Shown here: positions 23,395 to 35,849 of the stretch, piece after piece
How positions within the stretch are numbered: position 1 is the first letter of the stretch
How the letters are laid out: every line of letters begins with the position of its first letter
Origin: Panicum virgatum
Taxonomy: Eukaryota > Streptophyta > Magnoliopsida > Poales > Poaceae
Assembly: GCF_016808335.1 (NCBI RefSeq)
Contig: NC_053146.1
Span: 37,506,470-37,570,469 of the forward strand
Direction: 5' to 3'
Length of the DNA stretch: 64,000 bases
Position numbers and translations under genes: made by a program
Notes under the pieces: model-generated
Seen by the model: only the letters and a program-made list of their open reading frames with translations
What the model was told of the DNA's origin: nothing
Databases searched by the model: none

Positions 23395-24060
23395 ATGGTA
23401 ACAAGTTATTATATGTTATACACATAAGTTGTCACAAAAATAGAATATTTCATACACATGAGTTGCCACACATATAAATAAATATTACCATAAAAATATT
23501 TTAAATTATCATAAAAACAAAGTTACCATAAAAGTATAATCTGTTATAAACATAAGTTGCCATAAAAAATCTGTCATATACATAAATTGTCACAAATATA
23601 AAATGTCATACAAATAACAAGTAAAAAAAGAGTAAGTATCAAACTCACAAGTTTATATATAAATTGCTATAAAAATAAAAATTATCACATATGTAAAACA
23701 ACCATTTCCAAAGAGTAGAATCCATTATGCACTTGAGTTGCCACATAATAAGATATAAGTTATCACACATATAAGATAACAGTTATAACAAAATATTTAT
23801 ATGTTGCTAAAAATAAAGTTGGCACAAAAGCATAATATGTTATGAACATAGTTGTCAAAAAATAGAATCGGTAAAACATAATATGTCATACACAAGAGTA
23901 GTAAAATAGGAGTAAGTTATCACAAGAAGTATTATAAAAATCAAAATTTTTACACATATAAAATAAAAGTTCCCATAAAAACATCTATTATACACATGAG
24001 TTGCCCGCATAATGGATTCTACACACTTGGGTAGAATCCATTATGCACTTGAGTTGCCTT
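23395..24060. repeat. AT-rich irregular tandem repeat (gttgcca-type)
   Basis: Degenerate units built from gttgccacaaaa, ataaaatgtcata and cacatgagttgcc repeat for about 650 bp. A longer shared block, gtagaatccattatgcacttgagttgcc, occurs at about 23714-23742 and again at 24030-24058. Non-coding. Confidence 0.7.
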
Positions 24061-25325
24061 CCATGGCCGAGTGGATCTAGAGCTGCTTAGCTTGGACTGC
24101 CATCGGGTACAGCTAGATCTGCCAGCAACATGGACACAGCGGAGCTGCATCGGAGCTCCATGGACGCCACGCTGACGGGGGCTGCGGCGCCGTGCCCCAG
24201 CCACCGCGCCACCGGACCGCCACGCCGAGGCCGCCGTGCTGCAGTGCCGTGCCCCGACCTCCGCGCCGCCGGGAGAGCCGGTGAGCCTCTCCAGCGCCGT
24301 GCCGGTAGGGAGCTCCGAGCGGCGGTGTGAAGGGAGCTCCGAGCAGCGGCAGGCTCGAGCAGCACGAGGCGGGGAGCTCGCGGCCGGCAAGCAGGGAGGC
24401 GCGTTGGCCGGCGAAGCTCAAAACCGGCGCGCAGGGAGGCGTGGTCACCTGCAGGCAGGCGGGCGGTCAGCAGGAGAGACCGAGAGAGCACGGGAGAGAG
24501 GGCGGGACCACACGGGAGCAGGGGATGGCGAACGCGGGGCATCGGCAAAGATGCCGACCGGTTTTTGTGGGTTGCAGAATGGGAAAGCGAGGATAGGAGT
24601 TTAGCTCATCTGTTGGAAACGAGTTTTACTGTATTTTCTCTTTTTTTACCTATCCATAATAATTTACGTAAGCTGTTGGAGATACTCTTATGGAGGCTGC
24701 GCGTGTGGGTATGCAAATTGCAGGGTGGTCGCTGGGTCGTAGACGCTAGGTAGGCAAACTAAAGGACTAGTAGACGTTTGGCATGTGGAGTAGCTGGGCC
24801 TTGGACCAGAGGCGGGCCGGCGTGCGGTCGCGCGACCGGTTGCCACTTGCCAAGAAGCTTTCTCTCTCCTCGAAGCCTTTCAAAATAAAAAGTTAGTAGG
24901 CTCCTGAGAGATTTTCCAGCCCAACCCAATGGTAAGTTTTTTCTTTTTGAGAGTAACCCAATGGTTAGTAACACTAACACTTATGGACAACCCTATCAGC
25001 CCATTTGTCCATGTATACGGCCCGGAGAGATTGGTGCAGGTCAGGCGCCCATTCAGGCGCGCGGGCACGAGGGCTCAACTCAACTGGCATCTTGGTTGGA
25101 AGAGTTCCAGTCGGATCTCTGCATTTTCTTCAGTTGGTGCTCTCCTAATGCTCTCAATCATACTGTCTAACATCTCACTTGTATCTTGCACAACGTGCTC
25201 TCCTAATGTTCTGGTCATTTCAGACTCCTTATTCTCCTTTTTTTAAAAAAAGCTCTTATTCTCCTTCATATCAATCTTCTACACAGAGCGATGTTGCAGT
25301 TCTAGTATGCCTCCAAGTGGAAGGT
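24061..25325. other. Unresolved interval with GC-rich core
   Basis: 24100-24560 is GC-rich with open frames on both strands but no domain. 24600-25325 is mixed low-complexity sequence. No gene is supported. Confidence 0.35.
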
Positions 25326-25330
25326 AACCT

Positions 25331-28213
25331 TGTTAGGAATATCAAGGCCCATAGGTCATATTCCTATTGATTCTAGCTTTCATTGTAAGAGTTGCAAGCT
25401 TGACAAACAAGTACAACTCCCATATTCTAGTAGTACTTTCTCATTCTGCTCGACCTTTTGATCTTATTCACTCAGATGTCTGGGGTCCTTCGCCTTTTGC
25501 TTCTAGGGGTGGTCATAGCTATTATGTCATTTTCATTGATGACCATTCTCGATACACTTGGATTTACTTTATGAAACATCGATCCCAACTGTGTTCTATT
25601 TACCAGTCCTTTGCTCGCATGGTCCACACTCAGTTTTCCACCGCTATTAAAGTTTTTCGTTTTGACTCTGGAGGTGAATACTTGTCTTCAGCTTTTCGCC
25701 AGTTTCTCACCTCCGAGGGCACCCTTGCTCAGCTCTCATATGCCGGTGCTCATGCTCAAAATGGTGTTGCTGAACGTAAACATCGCCATCTTATAGAGAC
25801 TGCTCGCACACTTCTCATTGCATCTTTTGTGCCTTCTCATTTTTGGGGAGAAGCTATCTCTACTGCTGTTTATCTTATTAATCGGCAACCTTCCTTCAAA
25901 CTTGCTGGCAAATGTCCTGGTGAGGTTCTTTTTGGTATACCTCCTAACTATGACCATCTCCGAGTTTTTAGGTGCACATGCTATGTCTTACTTGCACCTC
26001 GTGAGCGAACTAAGTTGACTGCTCAGTCCGTTGAATGTGCTTTTCTAGGTTATAGTCCAGAGCATAAAGGTTATCGTTGTTATGATCCTTAATCTCGTCG
26101 CATGCATATCTCTCGTGATGTAACTTTTGTTGAGAATTATCCTTTCTTCTATAACCCTTCTACTCAGCCCTCATATTCTCCCACAGAGTCCACATCATTT
26201 CTTTTTCTTCCTCCTATTTCATCTAGTGATGATGTCATACCACCACCACCACCTGTTACCCTTATTCCTGATCCTACTCCTTCCACCACATCCACTCCAC
26301 CACCACCTCCGTCCTCTAAACCACCTATAACGCGTGTGTACACTCGTCGCACAGGGCTTACGCCTAGTCCTACCTCCTCGGCCAGTCCGGATGCTCCTGT
26401 TTTAGATGGATCTGACAATATTGAGGAGTCACGTGCTATCTCTGATGAATTACAGGCTGGTCCACGATATCATCTACATGATCGCACTACTATTGAGCCT
26501 CCTGACAAGTTGGGTTTTCCACGTGTGAGTGCTGTTATTGTTGAGCCATCCACTTATCAGGAAGCAGCTAGTATTCCAGAGTGGCAGTTTGCTATGTCTG
26601 AGGAGCTTGCTGCCCTTGATCGTACCGGAACTTGGGATCTTGTTCCACTGCCGTCACATGCTATCCCTATCACATGCAAATGGGTTTTCAAAATCAAAAC
26701 CAAATCAGATGGTTCTATTGAGAGATATAAAGCTCGTTTGGTCGCCAGAGGTTTTAAGCAAACTCCAGGTCTTGATTATGATGAGACATTTGCTCCCGTT
26801 GCTCATATGACCACTGTTCGCACTCTAATTGCAGTAGCTGCTTCTTGTTCTTGGACTATATCTCAGATGGATGTCAAGAATGCTTTTCTCCATGGTGATT
26901 TACATGAAGAAGTTTATATGCAGCCCCCACCAGGTGTTGATGCACCTTCAGGACATGTTTGTCGCCTTCGTCGTGCATTATATGGTCTTAAACAGGCACC
27001 TCGTGCCTGGTTTGAGCGTTTTGTCTCTGTGATACGGGCTGCTGGTTTTTCACCGAGTGATAATGATCCTGCTTTATTTATTCATGTATCTTTACGAGGT
27101 TGTACCTTGCTTCTCCTCTATGTTGATGACATGTTGATTGATGACATGTTGATTACGGGAGATGATGTGGAACACATTTCTCATGTCAAGAAGCAACTTG
27201 GTGAGCAATTTCAGATGTCTGATTTGGGTCCTCTCAGTTATTTCTTAGGGATTGAGGTCTTGCATTCTGCTAAGGGTTTTTACCTTTCTCAATCCAAATA
27301 TATACAAGATCTTGTTACTCGTTCTGGCATTACTGATAATCGAACGGCTGCAACACCAATGGATCTTCACTTGCAACTTCGTCCTACTGATGGTACACCT
27401 CTGGCGGATCCCTCACGATATAGGCATATTGTGGGCAGCCTTGTTTATCTCACTGTTACCAGACCTGACATTGCTCATGCAATCCATATATTGAGTCAGT
27501 TTGTGAGTACACCTACTTCAGTTCATTTTGGCCATTTGCTTCGTGTGCTGAGATACTTGAGGGGGACGTCATCTCAGTGTTTGCTTTATGCTCGTGATAG
27601 TCCGCTTCGTCTTCATGCTTATTCCGACTCCACTTGGGCGAGTGATCCGACAGATCGTCATTCTGTCACTAATTATTGCATTCTTCTTGGCTCTTCTCCT
27701 CTTGTATGGAAGTCTAAGAAGCAGACGGCTGTATCACGGTCTAGTACAGAGGCAGAACTTCGAGCACTTGCCACTGCCACTTCAGAGATTGTATGGCTTT
27801 GATTGTTATTGGCTGATTTTGGCATTTCCTCTGATGCTCCCACACCTCTTCTTTGCGATAATACTGGAGCTATACAGATTGCCAATGATCCAGTGAAGCA
27901 TGAAATTACAAAGCATATTGGTGTTGATGCCTCCTTCACTCGGTCTCACTGTCATCAGAAAACAATTGCTCTTCAGTATGTGCCATCAAAACTGCAGTTG
28001 GCAGATTTGTTCACCAAAGCACAAACTCGAGAGCAGCATCGACTTCACTTGCTCAAACTCAATGCTTCAGATCCTCCGCTTCCACCTTGAGTTTGAAGGG
28101 GGGTGTTAGGAATATCAAGGCCCATAAGGCCCATGTATCTATCCACTTCATATGTACTCAGCAGAGCTTCTGTGCTCTCCCTCTCGCTCATTCTTCTCTG
28201 TCCAAAGGTAACA
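25331..28213 (+). mobile_element. Internally deleted Ty1/copia LTR retrotransposon
   Basis: The 3' LTR (28104-28213, 110 bp) starts TGTTAGGAATATC and ends GGTAACA, with a purine-rich tract (tgaaggggg) just before it. The 5' side keeps only about the first 24 bases of the LTR (25331-25354) and then runs straight into the integrase region, so the rest of the 5' LTR, primer site, gag and protease are missing. Perfect 5-bp duplications AACCT flank the unit (25326-25330 and 28214-28218), so the loss happened after insertion or the copy inserted already deleted. Confidence 0.88.
25372..28090 (+). pseudogene. Copia pol remnant: integrase, reverse transcriptase, RNase H
   Basis: Domains in copia order: the end of the GAG-pre-integrase zinc region ([10 protein letters not shown]), integrase core ([25 protein letters not shown]), a proline-rich linker, reverse transcriptase (WVFKIKTKSDGSIERYKARLVA; FAPVAHMTTVRTL; YGLKQAPRAWF; YVDDM) and RNase H (HAYSDSTWASD; KQTAVSRSSTEAE; LCDNTGAI; KHIGVD). 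The frame is shifted near 25440 and interrupted by stops at 26090-26092 and 27800-27802. A 15-bp tandem duplication inside the YVDD site (27125-27139, 27140-27154) inserts five residues into the polymerase active centre. The product cannot be functional. Ordinary pol would make DNA copies of the element and insert them. Confidence 0.92.
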
Positions 28214-29431
28214 AACCTCATACATAAACAAAAGGTACAGTTATGTATTTTTGCAGCATAACGCTGTCTGCCCTAAAAATTCCAGACTCCCGATTCTAAA
28301 AAAGAGGTATTGTTCAGTACTGAGTAGAACAAGTTTTTGAATGATAATCTTTGCAGCAAAAAATATATGGTCTAGAAACTTAGCTCCTATCTGGAATGCT
28401 AAATTTTTTGAGTAAACAGTTACTTTCCTAGATGAAACAAGAGAAACAATTGTATCCCAATTATTAATGAGGCTGGTTCAAGTTTATAGACATTTATGGT
28501 TGGTTCAAGATGTTCATCTATCCTTCTTGTTTTGGCTTCAGAAAGATTATTCTTCTGCAAGTAGGAAAAGTAGTGTAGTACAGGATGGCGGGATGGCGTA
28601 CCTGTTGTCTTGTCGTTATTAATGCTTAGTCGTGGTGTGGATGTCTGAAGCCTTTGTATCCTGTGACCTCAATAGGCTGGATGAACAAGATACCGCTCCT
28701 TGGTTCAGTTCTTCTCCATTAGGGATCAATGTTTTTATTTCACTAGTGTTTCCCTATACCAAGAAACAGGAGTAAGTTGAGCTTAGGGAGTGCCGTGTTT
28801 GGTTCTATACAGATGTTTCTATAAAATAAATTTACATTGACATGCTTATAGTTGAAAAAATTGATATTGCCATTGCATTGGCCAAAGAGTAAATAGGATT
28901 AGTGCTGTTATTCAATTGCAGGTTGCCAAGGATTTTAGAGACCAATTAGCTATCTTTTGATATTTTAATCATTGTGACACCTAACTTAGCGTGCTAAAAT
29001 TCCAGTTCAATTCCAAACATAACATGTTGTAAGTGGTTCCTATTTGTTTATTTCATGCTATTCCATATGATTATGGTACCATTTTGTCAGGTATTAAGGT
29101 ACCTATACCACCAATTTGCTCTGTTTTATGAAATGAAGTTAGCAAATAAGGGAAAAAGATTGAGTTACTTAGCTGGACTAAAAAAAATAGGCCATTTCAG
29201 CCATTTAGCTGACAGAATGGCACAGATAGCAAATGTATCCTAATTTCCAGATCTAATTTGCATTTACTTCAAAAGAAAAGGTTTGACAAACTATGGTCAG
29301 AGAATGGCATACCACATGTAGACGTCTGAGAAACAGAATGCAATGTGGCATTCCTTTCTCTTTCGTAAGAGTGTGCAACTTTATTGCTTCAGTACGATAC
29401 CGCAATATATACATAATGAGATACATCAGTT
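28214..29431. other. Interval between copia element and resistance gene
   Basis: On the - strand a weak exon candidate (28644-28602, flanked by cttcag and gtacgc) would join in frame to the resistance gene at 29468, but the next possible intron is only 44 bases, so it is not accepted. Otherwise nothing was recognised. Confidence 0.35.
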
Positions 29432-32400
29432 TTAGAAGCATTTTTTCTGAAAATTGTGATTGCTTACCTCTATGATGTATTCAAGCTTTGAACCGTTTGC
29501 ATCAACTGAAGAGCTAGAGCTGTCTTGCTTAGGTGGGATTGGCAAGTCTTTGTGTTGAGTGCTGATAATTACCACATCAATTTTTTCTGCTGCCATCTTT
29601 TCTTTCCTAGGACCTAGATTTGTGCCCTCTATATCCTGGCATCCACCTGGGGATGGAACTGAATTCTCAATGGGATTATGTACTTTAGTACCGTTGGCAT
29701 GCCTGTTTACTGACTCAACAAGACTTGACACCTGAGAAGTAGATGGTCTGACTGCTCCTCTTATATCTGGGTCCAAATCACAAGTTTTTTCACATTAGTT
29801 TTGACATTGAAACTTGTGTTACATCACCTATCATTTTATTTTGACTTTAGGTCAACTATCTGCATGTTTGGATTCAAATGGAGCACAGATAAAAGAACTG
29901 ACCAAATTCTGTTAAATCTAGTTCTGTTTGCTCAAATTGGTGTCTCAAATTTTTAATTTAATCTTGTCCTAAATATTAATACCACGGGAGTAGTAATAGG
30001 AGGATTACTTTTGGAAATACCTTTGTTGTCTTAGTGACAACTGGATCAGGAAACCTGTCCCATTATAAAAGAGCATATAATACAAAGGACCATGTAGATG
30101 CAGTTAGTATTTGAAGCTTTGTTTGGATAGCTGGAAATTTAGGATGCAGTTGGATGATATACCTGCTGTTTTTCCATAATATGGAGCTCCGAATGTTGAG
30201 TTGCTTGATGATAATGATGCACGATGTCCCAGGTTTGTGTCCAGCGATGGCTATGGAGATAAGAGCATCATGATGTCGATCAGTGCATCAGGTAAGTGCA
30301 AATCTCCTTTTTAATGTAGTACAAAGCATAGAACATATTTAATTTTTCGATTAAGTCTAACTTCTAGCCTCTGTACCAATTAGGAGCCATTAAACTCATA
30401 AACATTTAAATAGGAAGAACTAGGTTTGAACCCTAGTGGCTGAAGCATACACCCACAATAGAAAGTTAATTGAGTATATTTGCCCCCTCTTTCGGTGTTC
30501 TATTTTATAGAACCAAACCTGTCAACTTCAAATTACACTTTCCAAAACGGCATTTGGATTTTTTATACACAAGAAAAAAGTAAGGAGACCTTCAGGTTAT
30601 CTTTGAGTTGAATCAGTTATAGCTACTTTTTGGCACGTCATAATTTCATAGCAAGCATAGTGTCTGAAAAATGGTAAAGTACCTGAGATTCCTTTTGTTC
30701 ATCTGCTACATCTACCAGAGAATTTGATTCCAATGGAAGCCCAGGATGGCTTCCCGTAATTTCGTCTTTCATGGAAGATATTTCTGGCTGATGGCACTGA
30801 ATGGGTTGGGGATCTGAAACCTTGTCAGGTTGAGGACTCCGATCAGGTTGAGGATTTGGTACCTGGTGTGGCTGAGTTTGGTTACCATGGAGTTCAGAAT
30901 TAAACTGTAACACTACACACTCCTGGCAGCCAGATAAGTCAATTGTGCAGTCCTGCCGAGATGATCTAAGTCTCTTGAATGATGCAGGCAATTTTGTGAG
31001 TCCAACACACCTTGATAAGTTAAGATATTTTAGACTAGGAAGCATGCCAAATGACTCGTGCAAACGTTGAAGATTGCAGCAGGCTTGTAGATTCAGATAA
31101 ACGAGTTTTCTCAAACTGTTGTCCACAGAAGGCAGTTCTTTCATGTCTAAGTTTGAGGCATCAAGGTACCTTAGCTGCTTCAGCTGACAAATACAAACTG
31201 GCAGTTCTGTGATACCACATCCGCTAAGATCCAAGACTCGCAAGTACTTATTTCCTGAGATTACTTCAGTGACAGCATCAAGAATCATAGGTTTGTCTCC
31301 CTGCAAATTGGTTCTGGGTCTAAGAATTAGCGACCTGACCTTCTGTGGTCGATGTTTGGTAAAAACTGGGAGCTGTGCGTAACGATGGTCACAGTACATC
31401 AAACTGGGCTGTTCCTTTTCTTGACAAAAACAATATGTCCGACTGGCCTCTTCTTTCTCTTGAGGAAAGGAGCTGACTGTTTCTTCATCTTCTAAAACGA
31501 CAAGGATATCTTTGTTCGAGATGAAACGGGCCAGTTCATATGCCATATAATGCAGGCGTACAACCTCACCTGTTGCACCTGTGCTTCCTTCAGCAGCATC
31601 ATCGACCTGGAGAAGTAAATCAGATTAATCTTACATGATGTAAGTTACATCATATGAAAGATAGATTAATTCAGTCTGTGTTCTTGTTTTTTTGTTTGCT
31701 TTTTCTTGAGCGAAAACAGTTAGAATGGATCGAATTTTGTCCGTATCTTATTCTTACACTGGGCAATGAAGATGGATCATTTGATCTATGTTGCAAAGAT
31801 ACAACACTGATAAGATAGTCTTTCAAAGGAAACCAACACTGATAAGAATAGAATAAAAGGGCAGCTGCATCCAGTACAAGGATGGGCTTAATTTGGGATG
31901 TACCGAAGGCCTCAGATCATACCTGAAGGAGATGAATTGACTTTAGTTGCTTTATGATGTTCTCTGCGTTCATTTTGGCTGTAACAGACCCATGTGTGGC
32001 AGGCTCAACCATGTTAAGTGAAATCCACTGCTGAATAAGCTTTCTCTTATGGATACGAGATCCTTTAGGGAAGACTGAGCAATACGCAAAACATAATCTC
32101 AGAACATGAGGTATATTATAGAACATTAGCTTGAATGGAGCAAACAACGTCAACTCCTTGTTTAGTGTAGTAGCATAATCCTCCTCTAATTTCCACAAGT
32201 CTTTGTCCCTGGCAGTTTCCCAAACGGCACGCTGATCCCATCCACCAGTACGCACAACAGAACCAAGGAAATCAGCAACAAGAGGTATGCCTTCACACCT
32301 TGAGATAATTTCCTTTCTGTACCTAGGGAACAGTGAATTGCGACCACGCAATGCACTCACAAAGATATCTGAGCAATGATCACCTTCAATCATAGGAGCC

Positions 32401-33826
32401 AATTTGTACAGTGGAAGAGTTGACATGTGTTGGGCAATTTGTTCGTTGTGCGTGGTCACCATGATTACGCTTTCTATCTCCGCATCACAACTTGTAAACA
32501 TTTGTTTCAGTGAGTGCACATCATCATCTGCACCCCACAAGCCATCTAGTACGATGAGACATCTTTCTCTTTTCAGTATCTCATGAACCTTAGTTGTAAT
32601 TTCCTGCATTGTGTAATCAGCATTGGGTCTTTCCTCACCCGGCAAAAGACCCTGTGAAACTACTTGTCTCCCAATTCTTTTGATATCCACTCTGGAACAA
32701 GACTTGTGTACATAAACCCAAATTTTGCGAGTGAATCTGCTCCCACTATCTAGGTGGTTGAATACTAACCGTGCAAGACATGTCTTCCCAACACCTACAG
32801 GCCCAACTATGGCAATAATGGAAAGTCGTTTTGAATGTTCCTTTATAGTGTCCACAATAGCTTCCAGGTCGTTCACCCTACCGATTACTGGATCAGGGCC
32901 ATCATATGAGGTTGTCTCTTTCTCCGCAAACTTCCTTGCCTCTGAACCAATACCAGTAGGTCTAGTACCATATCGCTCATTCAACTTGATGGCTGAATTC
33001 AGCTTCTTTGTCTCCGATATCATCCTTTTGACTGTCCAAACTCTAGCTGCAATCGGATTTGAATATGAACAGAGCAATGATGCCTGCAGTATTGTTTTGT
33101 TAAATAATTCCAGCTGGACAAGTCAAAACAGTTGTTGATATGTGGGGTTTACTCAATTTATTGAGAAATCGAGGAAATTCTAGCAAATTCTCGGGTACTT
33201 TTACCGCTATTTTCAGGTTTAGTTTGTTGGGCTTGATTTGTGAAACTGAGTGATTCAGTGAGGAGTCTGATAACAAGAATGATTAGAAAAATGAAAGCAG
33301 CAGATATAGGAGACAAAGGACTTTGGGATGTATTTCTTCCTGGAAGCTGCTAACTAGTAGAGGGAACATTATTCTGATGCAGAGAAATGAAAATAGCCAG
33401 AAAAAGAAAATGGCATCTAAGTAATATCCTTGGTAGTTGCAGCCGCAATGTAATTAAGAACTAAAGCAGAAGTCTTACTCTTACCTTGTGGGCACAGGTG
33501 CTCTCATGGTAGAGCTCTTCGGAGGAGACAAACTCATCAATGGTGTCTTCAATCTCAAAAGCCAGCTGCTTGGCATCTCGATGCCAACTCTGCGCCAGCA
33601 CGGTCTGCGCCTCGTCAACAACCTCGATGCCAAATAACCACTTGTCTTTGTCCTTGAGCTGGGCTTCAAGACAGAGGAGCTCCTTCTCCAAATCTCTTAG
33701 ATCATCCCTGAAGCTACAGAATAGGCTGCAACAATATACCTTCAAGGGAGAAAGACTACAGCCGGCGATCTTCTGAGCCACCATCTTCGCCACGGCGATA
33801 GCCACAAGAGTCTCGACGGCAAGCAT
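29432..33826 (-). CDS. CC-NB-ARC-LRR (NLR) disease-resistance-like protein
   Basis: Five exons fit with GT-AG introns in matching phase: 33826-33485, 33083-31923, 31606-30683, 30250-30163 and 29766-29432, for about 949 residues. Exon 1 is an Rx-type coiled coil with an EDVID-like EIEDTIDEF. Exon 2 is NB-ARC: P-loop GPVGVGKTCL (about residue 200), kinase-2 LIVLDGLWG, RNBS-B SVIMVTTHNE, CEGIPLVADF (GLPL-like) and LRLCFAYCSVFPKG. Exon 3 has LHYMAYELARF where MHD should be, then about five LRRs (YLRVLDLSGCGITELP onward), then a Pro/Gln-rich tract. Exons 4-5 encode a low-complexity Ser-rich extension with no domain I know. Such proteins sense pathogen effectors in the cytoplasm. The second kinase-2 Asp and the MHD His-Asp are replaced, so nucleotide control may be altered. 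No stops break the frame. The 3' end is uncertain: a donor also lies at 29467. Confidence 0.85.
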
Positions 33827-34790
33827 GGCGTCCTAGAATGTGGGATGCCAAAAGGAAACAGAGGCATGTCCACTATGAAGCTCAGCTACCGTACGTACGT
33901 CACCTGAAAGCTTGAGACACTGTGGCGGTACTTCCCTGATAACCGTCACCAAAGAAGCTCCGTCATCTCCTCATCTGGTCTGGGCCCCGACACCATGATT
34001 GGTCACAAGAGAAGAGATTGAGAAAATAAAGGAGGATAAAGATAGAACCGCTTGGTAAGCTCCAGATCTGCACCCCCACCATCATCCATCGCCCCTTTCT
34101 AACTCTGATTCGTGGGTGTTCTTTCTTTCCTCTCCTCTTTTTGTCTTCTCAGCTCTCTCTGTTCTATGCTAAGAAGTGGGGACTGGCGAGGGAGCAGAGT
34201 GAGACAAAGGGTCACAGAGAAGACGATTGTCTTCTAAGCCTGGTGGCGGCGGAAAAAGTAGGAGGAATAGGGATGCATATAATGATGAATTATATTAGAT
34301 TGGGTTTCATGGTTGAATATACAGAGGTATATGATTTAGAGGGTAAAGAGTCTCTTTTACCGATAGAGTAGGATACGGATACAATATATAGGGGTATATG
34401 ATTGGTATGGCATAGTTATCTTAAGGGCAACTACAATATGCTCCAAAAGCAATTCATAAGGGTTAAAATATTTCACTTATTCTACCTCAATTATTATAGA
34501 GGTGATCTATAAAGTAGTCCATAATTAAAGATACCCATAAACTTATGGGTTACCCATAAAAATTAAAATATTCTCTCCATCTCAAAATATTTGCATTTCT
34601 GGATTTAGGCACAGATATCAAGATAGATAGAAACCGATGCTTTTGCCCCTACGAAGAGCCTATCTCTTCTGTCACCATGTCACAATTTCTGAGGAGAAAA
34701 AAAAACACAATTTCAGAGGGAGAAAAAACAAAGAATGAGTGGACCAGGAGTTTCTAGAGACTCCCTGGCTCCATCGTTGTTGTTGTTTTA
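33827..34790. other. Upstream region of the NLR gene
   Basis: Non-coding sequence upstream (on the - strand) of the NLR start. A Stowaway- or Mutator-like 'ctccatctcaaaatatttgcatttct' fragment lies near 34580. No TATA box was assigned with confidence. Confidence 0.35.
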
Positions 34791-34799
34791 GAGCAAAGT

Positions 34800-35555
34800 C
34801 CATCATCGGTTTCTAAATTTGTGTAGCTGTATCATTTTGATCCCTAAACTCACAAATTAACCGTTCAGGTCCTTAAGCTTGACCATCTGTATCATCTCGG
34901 TCTATAAACTTGTTCCACTGTGTCATCCTGGTCCCTAAACTAGAAAATCATACATTCACGTCCTCAAATTTATTTAATCATGTTATTCCGGTCCCTAAAC
35001 TTGATTTTAAGTCTCATATGAGTCAAAATAAGGCGATCTAAAATCTATATATCAAAAAGTCATTCATAATTTTTTCATATGAACTTGAATGGAGATAAAC
35101 TTTATATCACCGCGGTAGCCCTCGACGTAATCTATAATTTTGTAGTTGAAATATTTTTAAATTAAAACTTTTTAGGGTCTTATAGATTTTGAAATTTAAA
35201 AGTTAAAATTAAATTTTAGGACTCTAAACAATTTTAATTCAAAAACTTTAAACTGCAAAGTTGGAGATCGCGTCGAGAGATACAATTTTGATATAAAGTT
35301 TGTCTTCATTCGAGTTCATAGGAAAAAAATATTTATTATTTTTTGATATAGAGGTTTTGGATCGTCTGGTTTGTACTTGGATGAGACTCGAAACCAAATT
35401 TATGGACTGGGATGACACGACTATACAAGTTTGAGGATCTAAACAGATGGTTTATAAGTTTTGGGACCGAAATAACACAGCCAAACAAGTTTGAGAACCT
35501 AAACGATCGATTTACCAGTTTAAGGACCGGGATGACACAATCGAACATTTTTTTT
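34800..35555. mobile_element. Foldback element with about 220-bp inverted arms
   Basis: The left arm (about 34800-35020) contains gtgtcatcctggtccctaaact and ttattccggtccctaaactt. The right arm (about 35340-35555) contains their complements, agtttaaggaccgggatgacac and agttttgggaccgaaataac, in mirrored order. Each arm itself repeats a 'ggtccctaaact' unit several times. The AT-rich centre also shows mirrored attttgtagttgaaa-like pieces. No coding capacity; a non-autonomous foldback or Mutator-like element is most likely. Confidence 0.75.
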
Positions 35556-35849
35556 CGTTTTTTATTTCTTTATCCCATCTTCAGGTAAAAATCTGTGAAG
35601 GAGAGAGGTTTAAAAAAATTATGAATGAGTGGACCAGGAGCTTCTAAAGCCTCCCTGGCGGTTCATATACATTCGTGTTGCCCTAAGTGAGTAGTGGCGG
35701 TCCATATACATTGGTGTTGGCTTAAGTGAGTAGTAGTGGACTGATGGGCCTACTGGACGAGGCACCCCATTTACTACTTTGCCTCCCTTTTCTTTATTCG
35801 AAACTTCCTACCGCTTCATTTACATAACATCACCAGGTTTAATGGTGTC

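Noticed and set aside
23395..24060. CRISPR-like array
   Set aside because: The repeats are AT-rich, irregular in length and spacing, and the sequence is clearly plant nuclear DNA.
28602..28644. Possible sixth exon of the NLR gene
   Set aside because: Its acceptor and phase fit, but the next intron would be only 44 bases and its continuation stops after two codons. It is too weak to annotate.
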